Of a stretch of 64,000 nt of DNA, positions 43,288-55,807 are shown piece after piece. Origin of the DNA: Branchinecta lynchi (taxonomy: Eukaryota > Arthropoda > Branchiopoda > Anostraca > Branchinectidae); assembly GCA_023053575.1 (NCBI GenBank), contig JAKZAP010000013.1, positions 22,809,070-22,873,069 of the forward strand, read 5' to 3'. Numbering within the stretch: position 1 is the stretch's first letter; every line of letters starts with the position of its first letter. The position numbers and the translations under genes were made by a program. The notes beneath the pieces were generated by a model, which worked only from the letters and a program-made list of their open reading frames with translations, did not search any database and had not been told where the DNA came from.

Positions 43288-43454
43288 CATTGTAAAAAAA
43301 TAAATAAAAAAAATTGGAGTATTTGCTACTAGGATTAATCTTGCCTTTGTTGAGATAAGATTATCCATAATTCGGGTTAATCTTATCCCAATAGAGATAA
43401 GATTAATCCCAGTAGAAAATACTGCATCCTTATTCGGAGAAACTTTTTACAGTG
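43288..43454. mobile_element. Palindromic MITE family G, copy 2
   Basis: From 'cattgtaaaaaaat' to 'cggagaaactttttacagtg', with inner 'gataagattaatcccagtag'. The left arm is eroded. Confidence 0.7.
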
Positions 43455-43692
43455 GTCTTAGCTTTTATTCGGACCGAACCTTCAATTAATCAAATACCAA
43501 ATTTGTATACAAATAACCTCCACATTCACTTAAGCCAGAACGATTGATATTCTATAACGATTTAGGGAGATGTGTAGCTATCGCTAATCTTGCTAATCTA
43601 ATCGCTAATCTATATTGCTAATCTAATCGCTAATCTTGAGCGAGACAATAGAAGCCGCTAATGGGCTGTCGCTTTCCAATGTATAAATATTA

Positions 43693-43782
43693 CACTGTAC
43701 AAGTTTCTCCGAGTAAGGATTAAAGTTAACTACAGTATTTGCTACTGGCATTAACCTTATCTCTGCTAGGATAGGCTAGGAT
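43693..43782. mobile_element. Palindromic MITE family G, half copy
   Basis: 'cactgtacaagtttctccga' to 'ttaaccttatctctgctagg', preceded by TA. The right half is replaced at 43783 by a poly-C MITE. Confidence 0.7.
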
Positions 43783-43948
43783 GACCCCCCCCCCCCCCCC
43801 CGAAACATACAAAAAGAACGATTGTTATAGGCTTTTCCATCTGATCTGTATGTTTTTTGTAATTTTTTGTCTGACCAACAGGCAACAACAAAAAACCGAA
43901 AGGCAAAGCCCCCCCCCCTCCCGAAATAAATTCCCGGATACGGGCCTG
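43783..43948 (+). mobile_element. Poly-C MITE family J, left-truncated
   Basis: A C-run, 'gaaacatacaaaaagaacg', 'ggcttttccatctgatctgt', 'ttgtctgaccaacaggcaac', a second C-run, then 'gaaataaattcccggatacg' and 'ggcctg'. Confidence 0.75.
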
Positions 43949-44971
43949 CCGACATGCCATCCTATCAGAATCCTTGTTTTCGCATACATATTCATTAATT
44001 TAGAAGAACAGTAATTACATAGCAAATTCTATGGAGCTCCTTTTTAATTACTGTTATTTTTCGGATTGTAAATCCAATCAGTTTATTTGAAACCTCAGTT
44101 ACACCAGCGAGGATTGTAACTTTGCCGACGCTAAGTCCTCCCTCCAATGCATCAAATGGCACGGAAGGGGACTGTAAAATAGATAGATAGATAGATTAGT
44201 GTATTTCAAAAGCCCACGGGCCATATACACAAACAAACAAAAACAAAAATATAACTTAAACAATCAGACTCCTTCTTAACTCTAAAGACTTATCTATGTA
44301 CACGCCCACTCGAGTAATAATTTTTGTCGGTCTGATATATCTCTGTTTACTGAATGAAGACCTATACCCAGAGATGTGTATTTACACTAGGCTGATGTTG
44401 AGAGCTTGTCTATCTGATTATGAATGACTGAATTTATTTCCAAAAAAACCGTGGGGCCATGGCAGGAAAATATGTTTTAAGCGTTTCTCGAAACTCGTCA
44501 TTACATTTCTGCGATAAATCCAAGTTTATTAGGGTTATTAAGAGTACCCTGATACGTTTTATGACCGTCAGTTTAATTCAGACTTTGAAAATTAATCCTG
44601 AACCAAATATCAGTTTCATGTGTTTCAGTTTCGGCGTTAAAGCCAATCGATGTTATCAACAATTCAAAAAAAAAAATAGTAAATTTCCTAATAATTTTTT
44701 TGTCTGTTTTGTGAGATCCAGTGATATCCCTGGAACCCTCCATTCCATATTTTTATACATACTTCAATAAATTTGATTCACTGAAGACCTTAGAGCTTAA
44801 AGAGGCAGTGGCAGTCATAACGAAACATCTACAGTTGAGATTAAATATGGAATGACAAATTCATTAATAAATGAACAAGATTTATAAGCAAACAAATTAA
44901 TACATGCACATTTAATATTAAATTTTACGAAAATGTTCTGGAACTAACGCTGGTTCAAAAATATTCAAAGG
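43949..44971. other. Two retroelement 3' ends, otherwise no gene
   Basis: On the minus strand, tails at 44183-44400 ((gata)n followed by 'gtatttcaaaagcccacggg') and near 44424-44480 ('tgaatttatttccaaaaaaa') look like 5'-truncated LINE or SINE ends. The 103-codon plus ORF at 44459 has no support. Confidence 0.45.
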
Positions 44972-45429
44972 TTGAGTAGAAGAATGGGCTGGATACGGCA
45001 AAACAGTGACTGTCAGCATTCCTACTTGACCGACGGACGGACGACCGGAGCGGTGGAGGGAATAAAAGACTTATCTGGTGACAAGACTTCATCTTTTCCG
45101 AAAAGCGCTGAAAAGACGTCAGATCATCTCGACCCGCGCTCTAACGATACCTTAAAAGTAAGACTGCAGCAAGCGTCATATAGGCTAAAAACGAATGGTG
45201 CGAGTCTTATTACTATCGGTAGATTTATACAACGACGAACGGTTCGAGAGTCCTCAGGTGATTATCCTTGTGGCGTCACAAAAAACGCCACTAGAATTGG
45301 ATGGTCAATTTTTGACAATTTTTACATCGCCGACAGAGGCTTTCCGCCTTTGGCCAACTTTTAATTGTTGCCGCAAGCAAGATATTTCCACATAAATTTC
45401 AAGTTTTCTTAAAAGTACCGGACAGTTCA

Positions 45430-46132
45430 AGTTTTTATATGAGCCCTGTAGCCTCATATTTAGGGGTTTCAAGGGGTTTCAAATTAAGTGACGAACAAAA
45501 TTGTTTTAAAAAGTCAATGAGAAGTCGATCTAGGGGTAAAGAGACATGCAGAATCTATTTCAAACTTATTCCGTCCGGAATCCGGTCAAACCGGAAAACT
45601 TGATAAAAGTAAAAGTTTTATTTGAAGTTGATTAAATGTTCGATTTGGGCGTAAGAAGACATGCTGATCCGTATATGATAATCATTTTCTACCCGGACAT
45701 GTAGTTAACCCGGAATCCGACCAAACCGGAAAATTTGTGAAAAGTTTAAGTTTATCTGAAGTTGATTAGAGGTTCGATATTAATATTGCATATTATATAT
45801 GCAGAATTCGTTTTGAGCTTTAGTTTTCTGCTGGACAAGTGGTTCACGCGGAACCCAGCCGAAACCGGATATTTGGCAGAAGCAAGACAGAAGTTTCGAC
45901 CATATTTCGTCAAAGTAGATATGTCGTATAGGGGTAAACACACATACTGAATCCATACCTGAACTTCGTTTTCTCAGATGACTATCCGTAGGCATTAGCA
46001 AGAATTAGTCTGTTCCTAAATTTTAATAGTAACAACGTTCAAGGAGTCTGGCGAAGACCGAATATCTACAAGACGCAATTGTCTGGATCAAATATTAAAT
46101 TTTTGGGATGCCATTGAAACCTTTGGTCTTGT
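45430..46132 (+). mobile_element. GGGATCCC element, 5'-truncated
   Basis: It starts in the 'gccctgtagcctcatattta' block, followed by three to four core units ('cccggaatccgaccaaaccg'), and ends 'tttttgggatgccattgaaa' with 'cctttggtcttg'. Confidence 0.8.
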
Positions 46133-47177
46133 TTATCATGCCAATTAAAAACAAAGAAAAGTAAGGTTGATAAATACTACATGAGCCCAAGCAGACTGGG
46201 AAATATACATATATAAAAAAAATAAAAACATTTATGACTATATCTGACTGGGAAACATATAAGCATCGTCGCTGACGTATCCATTTTATGCAGTGTTTCT
46301 AAACAAGGTCAATTTACAGCGTAGGTGACGTTAATTTTTTCAGAGCAATGATATTAGTATTCATCTTTTTATTTCAAGATTTTAACGTCACTGTGTGTAC
46401 AAGGAGTCGGAACCACTTAATATAGTTCAAACGGTCATCAGGAAAGAAGAGGTAAATCAACCAATCAATTAGCTTCTGTCAGCACAAGTGCCATACAAAA
46501 AAAAAGAAAAAAAAGACAGTCCTGCGGGAAGTTAAAAAGAAATCTCCCCTGAGCCAAATGAATCGTTCATGAATAATTATAAAAATGATGTCCGAGACAC
46601 CTGCCCATATCCCTTCGTGTTGCGCGTATTATTCTTCTGAATAACGTCCTTATTCTTCTTAAGTTCCAGAGGAAAGACAAGGCACGAATCCGGTTATTTT
46701 GTCGTCCTTTTCTGCAAAACAAAATTAGATACATAGACTATTCAAGGTGTCCAACAAAAATAAACCATTTTCCATTATTTTGTTCGAAAATCTTAAAAAG
46801 ACAAGATCAGAGATTCACAGATCTGTTTTGTGTTAGTGTATATACTGTACAAATGCAGTTCTCTATCTATTCGTAACTAAATTATCATTCGAAAGTTCGA
46901 CACTAATCCTGAACCAGAAACTGGAAATATCCATCTCACATTCGTTACAATTTACAAACTGCAAAATCAAGTACTCTTGTTCATTTTGGGATTAGCAGAT
47001 ATGTCTTTTTTACTGTTTCTTCTTTTGCGACTGTCTAATAAAATATCTCATATTGGAACTCTGACGTCACACTGAACCGAAGGTTCTACCAATCAACAAA
47101 ATACGCAGCTGTGGGGCTCTGACACAAGTGGTATTATGTTTTCAAAAACAACACACAAAAACAATAGAAGGCAGTTA
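46133..47177. other. Mostly unassigned; retroelement fragment near 46260
   Basis: 'cgctgacgtatccattttat' (46270) matches the region just after the hammerhead-like motifs, but no core is present. Nothing else is recognised. Confidence 0.4.
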
Positions 47178-47185
47178 GCTGTGAC

Positions 47186-47493
47186 CAGGGGCGTCACGAT
47201 AGGGGGGGGGGGGGGAGACGCCCCCCCCCCAATGCTGTCGGCCAGTCGGTAAAAAATTTGAAATTTTCGTCAAAACAGTTGATTTTTTTCATGAAAACAG
47301 TTGATTTTTCTGAGAATTGGTTGATTTTCCGTCAAAATAGTCTATTTTTTTAAACTGTAATTTTGTGTTGTTGAAAACAGTCGTTTTTTCTACAGAGACA
47401 GTCGATAAAAATTACCAGCCAGTCGGTAAAAATTACCAGCCAGTCGGTAAATGCCTCTTCCCCCCCCAAACATTTTGGCTACTAACGCCTCTG
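47186..47493 (+). mobile_element. Poly-C hAT-type MITE family A, complete
   Basis: It starts 'caggggcgtcacgatagg' and ends 'ctactaacgcctctg'. An exact 8-bp target duplication 'gctgtgac' lies at 47178-47185 and 47494-47501. G- and C-runs near both ends can pair, and between them is a ladder of 'aaaacagt[tc]gattttt' words. It is 308 bp. Confidence 0.92.
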
Positions 47494-47781
47494 GCTGTGA
47501 CTATACACCCTCTTCGCGTAGCACAGACATACTTAGGAGGGTGTTAAAGCACCCCTCGCACTGATTACTGTTCATGTTCCAGTATTTTAAAGTAGTTGGA
47601 TACTTTATAACTTGGCTCTGTTTTCAACAAATTACCGACGGCTTTCGCTTCGTCCAGTCTCGTTGACTTCAAGCAGAAATACGGCAAATTTTGAACTGAA
47701 TTGAACTGATTTATTACATGCAGCCTAATAATAAGGCATTTACACAGGAGATACAAATTTGGAGTAAATGAGTGTGACCAG

Positions 47782-47954
47782 CAAGGCCGTATCCAGGGGG
47801 GGCGGTAGGGGTTTGACCCCCCCCCCCCCCGTAACATACAAAAATACTCATTTTCGTAGGCTTTTCCCTTTGATCCATGTGTTTTTTGTACTTTTTTGTC
47901 CGACCAGAAGGCAACCCCCCCCCCCCCCGAAATAAATTCCTGGATGCAGGCCTG
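47782..47954 (+). mobile_element. Poly-C hAT-type MITE family J
   Basis: From 'caaggccgtatccagggg' to 'tcctggatgcaggcctg'. An 8-bp duplication 'gtgaccag' / 'gtgatcag' flanks it (one mismatch). Confidence 0.88.
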
Positions 47955-47989
47955 GTGATCAGGAATGGATGGAGCAAATGCTGAAGAGT

Positions 47990-48150
47990 GAATGTTTTAT
48001 CACCATAAGGAAGTTCGGTAGATCCTCAAGTTGTCTGTGACTCAGAGAGAATTTTTTTTTGTAGTTTTAAGTGATCGTTCTAATTATTTTGTATGTTTTT
48101 TGTATTGCCATGGCCCCCGGACTTTTAGAGAAATAAACATCATATCACAT
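47990..48150 (+). repeat. Retroelement 3' tail
   Basis: 'ttgtattgccatggcccccg' followed by 'gagaaataaacatcatatca' repeats looks like a LINE 3' UTR with a short repeat tail. Confidence 0.5.
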
Positions 48151-48377
48151 CATGTACAGAAAACAAGTAAATAAACGCTTAACAAGAAATACAGAGCGGC
48201 ATTATCACAGTATGTAAAACAATAGTAAAAGATAAATAAACCTAAATTTTATTTGCGTAACCTTTTTTTCCTGCGAAGCAGTTTCTCAAAAACAATCGTC
48301 AGCAGCAAGATACGCATGAAAATTGCGAAATAAGACAACTTTAAAAATCAGTCAAGTGTCATTAGGAGGGTTAGGAT

Positions 48378-48568
48378 CAGGCCCGTATCCAGGATTTTGT
48401 TTCGGGGGAGGGGGGGGGGGTTCCTTTCGGGTTTTTTTTTTGCCTGCGGGTCGGACGACAAAAAAGACATAGATCAGAGGGAAAAGCCTGTAAAAATTAC
48501 TATTTGTGTGTGTTTCCGGGGGGGGGGGTTCAACCCCCTACCCCCCACCCCCCCTGGATACGGCCTTG
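48378..48568 (-). mobile_element. Poly-C hAT-type MITE family J, minus copy
   Basis: The ends are 'caggcccgtatccagga' and 'ctggatacggccttg'. An exact 8-bp duplication 'gttaggat' lies at 48370-48377 and 48569-48576. It is 191 bp. Confidence 0.92.
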
Positions 48569-48579
48569 GTTAGGATGTA

Positions 48580-49842
48580 CAGTGTGAAAATTCTGGTATC
48601 TGGGCTTCAGAACTGGTGAAGCGATTACGGAAGTAGGTTGCAGTCGTATTATAGGTACAATCGATCCTTTAACTGTATAATAATGTGACATTTAGGATGA
48701 TGCATGGCCTTTTTTAAAGTCATACGCTCAAACTGGAAGGATTCAACGGATTCAACCCACGACTGAATATAATATCTTTTGTCGTGTCGATTTGATTCTC
48801 ATTAACTGTCTGGGAAAAGGGCAACAATATTGATTAATTGCTAGCTAAAAAGATCCAAATAGCAAGCAATTGTTGAACTTTAGAATTGGACTTCCGTCTT
48901 GTAAGACGATTAATATTCAAAATCCGTGATACGACTTTTTCCAGTAATAAACTAGACTTGTATGGAGTTTGCTTATAAATGGACGTCTCGACATCAAACG
49001 CTATAACGTCACGACTATACGTCATGTTCAAGTGCTGCTGAGATTTGGTCGAGCACGTCCAAATACCAAGTAAAATTCCCACACATCATTTGTCATTAAC
49101 TTCCGCAGACATCTTGTACTATCTCACCTGTGCAGCGTTGCCTGCATATTCAATATTCGTTTGGTGTACCTGTCATTACTCGCCTTCAGCAAACAATGAA
49201 TTATGATCTCTTCGTCCCGGGAAACCGACTAGGGAGATACAATGAAATATACTCGTGGCAAGCCCCCACTGCGAAGCCGGCCCACCATGTTTGATCAGAG
49301 CCCCGAAAAGGTGGTAGGATCATCATTGTTTGACTTACACTAAATAATGGCATGTGACAGCGATGCACACACACGAAGAGGAAAACTGAGTAATCAAGCT
49401 AATGGTGCGCTCTAACGACCCATAAAACAAGGGTGCTAGTACAGCCAAGCCGGCACATGCGCATCCCGACACATGATCAAACATTCTGACCTCTCAGCCC
49501 ATGAAGTTATTATCCAGTTTTTCATACGCGAACCCCATTAATGTGCTGGTCACTGTGCAAAAGTTTTAAGTCTATTTAGTGTGTTTTTAAACTATATGAA
49601 AAGAATGTTGTCATGTTTATTTACATTGTTTTGTTTAAGTGTTTTAATAAGTGTCAATAAGTGTTTAAGTGTTTCTTGATTTACTCCGACTTTTCAAAAT
49701 GGCGGGTCGTAACTAAAATACTTACTTAGTTACTTATATGTATATTTTACTTTGTGTATTTTATGTATACTCCGCTTTTGTGCAAAAAGCGGGTGACAAA
49801 TAAATACATAAATAATAAATAAATTATGGCTTTAGTGAGAAA
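48580..49842. other. No gene; MITE D fragment and retro-tail
   Basis: 'gattacggaagtaggttgca' (48620) is a family D fragment. A plus-strand tail at about 49560-49828 ('cgcttttgtgcaaaaagcgg' then 'acaaataaatacataaataa') matches 23104-23170 in reverse. Confidence 0.45.
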
Positions 49843-50011
49843 CACTGTAAAAACAAATCTTGCAGTACTTGCTACTGGGATTAATATTGTCTCTACTGAT
49901 ACAAGGTCATTTCTAATTCAGATTAATCTTATCCGAGTAGAGATAAGATTAATCCCAGTAGCAAATACTGCAGTTAACTCTAATCCTTTCTCGGAGAAAT
50001 TTTTTACAGTG
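49843..50011. mobile_element. Palindromic MITE family G, copy 4
   Basis: 'cactgtaaaaacaaatcttg' to 'gagaaattttttacagtg', with matching inner arms 'tactgggattaat' and 'attaatcccagta'. The flanking TA is not preserved. Confidence 0.75.
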
Positions 50012-50384
50012 AATAGCAACCCCATCAATCGATTTTGTTTTGAACTGACCTGACCGGGAAGTTTAATTGGTTTGAAAGGAATTGACTGATACTGCAGAAA
50101 CTGGGGAGGAGCCAATAACAACCGATAGGAAGGATTATTGTGAAAGCATCTGTACATTTTCTTTTTGCAACATTCTAACACCAGCCAACGTCATGAATAG
50201 ATAACGGAATTCGAATTACCAAACAACCCTTGATTGCGACAGCATTCATTGACTTTGGTAGACTCGCCTTTTGTTCGTGAAAATAGGGCTTGTTTTAATC
50301 ACAAATAACATAAAACCTAACGTAACAGAAAGATACGGACACATTCTTAGGAATTCTGTCGTCTGTTTAGCGTCTTGGTATAAT

Positions 50385-50443
50385 CTAGCGACTTGAATTT
50401 GAGTGATTTAGGGTGTCTACATCACTCAAATCCAAGTAGCTAG
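50385..50443. repeat. Isolated 23-bp hairpin
   Basis: The arms 50385-50407 and 50421-50443 are complementary with two mismatches and a 13-nt loop. Confidence 0.85.
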
Positions 50444-51667
50444 TTCAATGAGTGAATGCTTCTGAAAAGCTTGCCTTGAGGCTAGCTTGTTAGAAAGGTC
50501 GACGAAGAAGTGAACTGATATGGCGTTAAAGTGGGTAGAGCCTTTAACCAGTGGGCAGGAATACAAATTGTGAACACAACTGTAACTTTTGCATGCATAA
50601 CCTAAACACGAAAACATTACTCATAATTCTCACGTAGTCACACCTTTCCTTCTTTGAATTATGTCGGAATTCCAGCAGAAATGATAATACAAGTCAATAA
50701 AGATTTATTGATAGGAATAGATAGTCTACTGGCATTTTTTTTTTTTTTTTACCTTGTTCTCGTTTACCGGATAATATTTTATTTACTTTTGACTGGTGTG
50801 CTGGGGTCGTATCCCATAGTCGTGCCGAGTCTTGCTCTGAGCAACAGCTTAACTCTGGTTTGAGCTAAAGATCTGAACGTGGGTGATCTAGACATGGCGA
50901 ATTCCGAATGTGAGAGTGCCCGAATTAGATCCATTAAACTTCGAAATTTAAAAAGGACATGTGGACGAACAGAAATATGAAGATGCAAAAAGTAGCGAAA
51001 GTGAACGTTTCCACTGACAGAACAGGCACTTTTGCTTTAACGTTTCAATCACACCCCACATGATTGCTATTGTATTCCACCTTTAAGTTATTAATTTCCA
51101 ATCACATATTGAAATGTACATGTTCAAACAGCCCTTATGTCGTGGGAACTGCATGCTGTGAATGTGTTTTTATTCCATAAGCTATTGCTAAATGACAACA
51201 AAAACATAGTACTTTACTGCAGAACAACTTCATTTGAAGGGAACAAACGAATTGTCGTCGAAATGAGTACACTTTGGAAAATGGGTATGGAACATTTTCA
51301 AGTGGGTAGTCAAGTTCAGGAAATCGAATCATTATGTTCTATTAAGTTCCTCTTCTGTTCCTCCGTTCTCTCAGTGGAGTTGTTGGCTTTTTCTCGGCTT
51401 TTTCCAGGCTGGGTTGTTCCAGAGAGATTATTTTGAGGTCATAACAATTAGCCTACAACTAAAATGGATGATTTTCAATTAAATGTCCACTCTACAGTTT
51501 TCTTTTTTGTTGTATAAGATAGAAATAGTAGAAGATTCCTGGGATTTCTAAGATAAATGTAGGCTACCTAGTCCAAAAAAATTATAAGGTAAGGTAGAAT
51601 TTGATTGTAATGAAAAGAGCCACTGGGTCAATAAAAGTGCCAGTGGGGAACACAGAATGACACTTGC
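50444..51667. other. No gene recognised
   Basis: A T-run is at 50738-50752. ORFs of up to 99 codons lack motifs or splice signals. Confidence 0.4.
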
Positions 51668-52412
51668 GTTGTATCATAAGCATTCTAGCACTTGCAACTT
51701 CTCGACCCCCCCCCCCCCCCAAGACCCAAGATGACGCCACGATTCGATCCGACCGCTGGGTCATCTAGTGTCGTGGGTCAGAAGTGCCCGACATGGGGAG
51801 GCTGGGATCATAGTTTGACTATGGATCTAACAAAATGTTTTTGTTGTAGCAGGCATATGGAAAATGCGAGGGAAAATGTGTAGAAAATCACACTAATTAT
51901 TTGCATTATCGATTTCTTTAAGAATTTTGTTTCCTGTGGTTTTTTTTTGTTAATTCCCGTAAGTCCAAATAATTAAGGATGTAAACTAGATCACGATAAA
52001 CAAACGCCGTAAATTATACTAAATTCTTTATAGTGATTTCTCGAAGATTCTGAACTTTCAGCTAAATAATATTCAGCTTCCAAGACCAAAAAAAGTCGAA
52101 CTGGCCGATGATTTCTTCATCCGATATATCTAAACGTCATCATGGTGATATACCTAGTTGTTTTAGTCCTCCTACACGCCACTCAATCTTCTGGAAGGTT
52201 TTAGTAACTCTTTTGACCAGCGCCGGGAGATCAATGAATAGTTAATTAGCAATGGCGGTCTTGGTTTCAGGAATGAATTGCGTTCAAGTAATTTGTGATA
52301 CCGTGAGGATTTTGAGGAAAACAAAGGCAACAGTGTGTTCGTAAAAATCTGACCCATCGAAACATGACGGTGTCTCCCACCCTCTCTGCGTCAAAGAATT
52401 TAATAGTCTGAT
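51668..52412 (+). repeat. Large repeat, inverted relative to 63271-64000
   Basis: About 740 bp colinear with the reverse complement of the window's last 730 bp: 'cattctagcacttgcaa', a C-run, 'gtaaactagatcacgataaa', 'tcatcggccagttcgac', 'taattagcaatggcgg' and 'acggtgtctcccacc'. Both copies include a diverged protein-like stretch (see the next entry). The outer end of the right copy is cut by the window. Confidence 0.85.
52040..52357 (-). pseudogene. Protein-like relic in the large repeat, copy 1
   Basis: The minus frame from 52357 reads 'MGQIFTNTLLPLFSSKSS' and 'LLINYSLISRRWSKELL', then stops. In another frame downstream, both copies share 'KIEWRV.G.KQL.ISP' and 'ISDEEIIGQFD'. The left copy has two stops after 'ISP'. 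I do not recognise the family. Similarity between the copies at peptide level suggests an old ORF of an uncharacterised element. Confidence 0.35.
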
Positions 52413-53059
52413 TCGTATCGTTCGGGAAACAATCCTAGACTAAGGCATTAACAATTGAAAAATACGAAACAAAAATAAACACAAACAACGAAAATGTTAG
52501 CACGAGAATCTCAGGACAAGGGAATGTTCTTGTGCTGTTCTCTTAGAATCCGTAAAGTCAAAGGCTAAGACTATCATCCTCCGATACAAATAATATAATT
52601 GGAACTAAGTGCCAATTTAGCTTCCAGTGGAATGCGTGGCACTTTTATTGACTAGTTCATCTAGTTAGCGATCTTTCTCGCTCGTTTCTGTAGGAGTATG
52701 TGTGGGAGTTGGCTACTTTTTAGAATAGATTGTTACAAAGGATTTATTTTCAGATCATAGTAATTACCAACTTAGCATCTAGGACACCTGCCAAGCGTAT
52801 TGTCAAGTTCAAGTTCACTCCAGTGGTTTCAACAGGATTATAATAGACTTCTTCCTCGTTTCTACTTAGAGCTTCTTGCCGTCAAGTTTTTGCTTATCAG
52901 CACTTGCTTATCAGCGAATAATTATGCATGTATAAGCACACTTGTTTCCGTAGGAACCAGCATCTGACCAGTCTTATAATTAATCAGCAAATATATTAGA
53001 CTGGAAATCATTATTGCAATTTTTTCGATCGCAAAACCTTAGTGATAGCCTTAGTAAAG
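52413..53059. other. No gene recognised
   Basis: No transposon ends or coding signal seen. Confidence 0.4.
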
Positions 53060-53880
53060 TTTCTCTGTCTTGTCTGTCTGTTAGCACCGCAACTCTCGAA
53101 GGGGTTTAGATGTTATCGCCTAACTAGGGAGAGGAGTCTTGGGTCAGAGTAGATGCATGTCAAGGTCCCACACAGGCTCCAGTTCTACCCGATGACAAAT
53201 GTATCTCAAAATAGTACTATGAAGTAGCACGAAAAAGTAGCATGCAGTACTAACGATGCTACTACATGCTTCTACTTCAAGGCTACCGTGTTACTGCATA
53301 CTATTATATGCTACTATTAGCAAGACCGGATGCTACTATATGGTAAGACAGGATGCTACTGGATACCAGTCTGAGGCACATTAAATGATAGTATTCTTTG
53401 CTATTACATTGTATTACATGCAACGTTTTCGTGCTACTACCATACTACTACGCAGGCTACAAATTTTTCATCGGGTAAATATAGGGGTGGTGGGTTTCAA
53501 ATTAAAGGGTGAAAAAAATTCTTTGTTGAAGCTAAAAGGATTGGCGATTTAGGGAAGCAAGAAATAGAGGTTAGTAAGAAGATATGCTGAATGCAAACCA
53601 GAGCTTTGTTTTCTCGCCGGGAATCGAGCAAAATCGGAAACTCGCGAAAAGTAAAGGTTTTGTCTGAAGGCGGTTAGAGTCCGTCTAGGGGTTCTGAATC
53701 CATATCCGAACTGTTTTTCGCGCAATAATCCTTCAGACAATGGAATTTGGGAGAAGTGAAAGTTTTGTCTGAAGTCGGTTAGTGTGCAGGCTAGACATTA
53801 GGGGTAAGAAAATACTTGACCAAAACACTTCGTTTTTCATTTCCTGCTGGACCTAAACTCGGTGGAATCTGGCAGAAAAC
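53060..53880 (+). mobile_element. GGGATCCC element, degenerate, 3'-truncated
   Basis: It has a diverged 'tgtctgtctgttagcaccgc' and 'aactctcgaaggggtttaga' 5' block, then an unusual insertion rich in 'tgctacta' words (53200-53455), then 'aaatataggggtggtgggtt' and core units with 'ctcgccgggaatcgagc'. Confidence 0.65.
53200..53455. repeat. Imperfect TGCTACTA / AGTAGCAT array
   Basis: At least ten occurrences of 'tgctact', 'gtagca' or close variants lie in both orientations within 250 bp, embedded in the GGGATCCC copy. Confidence 0.7.
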
Positions 53881-54945
53881 GGGATTTCCTTGGTGCTTGT
53901 AGGTTCTTGGGTATTTATAGGGGGGCAAGCTGACCTCCTGAATTTGTTCCTGCTTGTTGAGTAGCCTACTATGGACGGGGTTCGGCATAAAAAAGAAATT
54001 CGGTAGGCATCGTGTTATGTTTTTATCCCACGTTTCAATTCAATCCGGGGGTAAGCTGATAGAGAAATTCGACCTACCAGCTTCCCTTCTCTGCAAAGTC
54101 GATAGTTTGATCGGGTTCATTGAAATCTTACAAAAACGGTAAATTCGTTAGTCGGCTACTGTTCTGTTTGTGCAAATCTGTTCATGTGGGTACAAGAATT
54201 CTAAGAGTGAAAACTCTTTGATTTAAAAACGGGTAAATAACATCAAAAAACGGGTAAATAACATCACTGGCCTGATGAAAATAATAAATTTCGGAACAGG
54301 ATCCACCGGGTTAGATTTATAAGGCTGTTTATAGATGTACAAAGATAAAGAACACGTTCGATCAAAATATTCTATGAGTTTTCAATTATAGCATTAACAT
54401 ATTCTGGTCATTAATTAAAGACAGACAGGAATCACCAAATGGATCTGGCGAGGTGGTTTATATAACATTCTTCCGGGGTCTGGCGAAGACCGGAAAATTC
54501 AATACAACTCATCACAGATTTGTTTGCCATAATATAAATACATGGCAGTTATAACATTGCTATGTCCTTAATGCACTATAGTATAAAACGGATGCATATT
54601 TGTTAAAAATATTCACGGCATGTCGTTACAAAAACTAGCAAAATACGGCACAAATGTTTTTAAAAATCGCTCAGATGAATGTGCATTAGGCCTGTCAAAT
54701 TTTCGCAAGAGTTGTAGGCTACGCTTGGTCTAATTATGAATTAACCATTTGATTTAAAATCTGGTAAAATGTTGCGATGTTGCTCGAATCCAAGACATTG
54801 AAGACCTAATTTCATGGTTAGCCATGTATTCGATCGGTAATGGATGGTAAACTTAATTTCATCAGTGCCGATTCAAACTTCACGGCCTGACCACATGGGT
54901 GAAGCAACCCAATAAATATTCCCTTAGAGATTCAGGTTCAGGTTC
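53881..54945. other. No gene recognised
   Basis: A short local duplication 'aaaaacgggtaaataacatc' appears at 54227 and 54246. Otherwise unassigned. Confidence 0.4.
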
Positions 54946-55375
54946 TTTGATTTAAAAAACACTTCATAACAATATATGTCGATCAATGGGGACCGGTAGG
55001 GATACGAGCTCGTTAGCTCGGCCCCATTTTAAACACTGACTATAATAATAATAATAATAATAGTTGTATTCAAAGCCAAAGACCATATACAAGAAAATAC
55101 ATACAAAACAACAAAACAAAATAACTTTACATGAATTAAAACTTTGCCATCGCTCTCTCGAAATTTCCCCACACCATCAACAAATCTGCAAATTTTACAT
55201 ATAACGCTTGGCGTCGTGCTCTTTAAGATGTCAGGAAGTAACATAACCTCTCCTTCCAATAATTCACTTCTTAACCCAGAAAGCTCTGGGACTGGACACC
55301 GGCACAGAACATGGACCAAATCATCAACTCCATTACCACAAACAGGGCACGCACACCCGCATATGTAGATCGCCG
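54946..55375 (-). pseudogene. LINE ORF2 C-terminal remnant with (ATT)n tail
   Basis: The minus frame contains the zinc motif 'CPVCGNGVDDLVHVLCRC' (C-x2-C ... H-x3-C-x-C), then 'SGLRSELLEG', ending at a UTR and an (ataat)n tail (55041-55062). Only the last ~100 codons remain. Confidence 0.75.
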
Positions 55376-55807
55376 AGGAACCTTTGGTCTTGTTAGTACG
55401 GGCAAGTTCAGTAACGCAGTTGGCAAGAGCTGGAACCTAGATGGGCGATAGGCACTATTGAATTGGCGGATCCCTCATTAATCCTCGCGCGCGTGGTCAG
55501 TGACATTTAAGTCTCTAAATTACCTCAGGATGTGTCACATAAAAGGAATGCCAAATGACGTATTGCCTTCTACAGATTCCGGTATCAAATAACAGATCTA
55601 CAGAGGTTTGCACGCAGAGAATGAGGCAGTTTCTACCTTACATGCAGTTAGTCAAGGCACCAATTAGATAACTCGTTTCTTGGAAGCGCAGAATACCTGA
55701 ACAAAGTATGAAAAGGAACCCAGCTGGTTCAACCGGATAAGGCTGAGATCCGAGATTCTAGTTCACAACACTTATTAGTTGCTTACTTACTTATTAGTTG
55801 CGTTTTT
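55376..55807. other. No gene; GGGATCCC 3'-end word
   Basis: 'gaggaacctttggtcttgtt' at 55376 is the terminal word of the GGGATCCC family. The rest is unassigned. Confidence 0.4.

Noticed and set aside
44972..45364. 130-codon plus-strand ORF
   Set aside because: Starts at a non-ATG codon, no motif, and adjoins a truncated repeat; length is within chance for this window.
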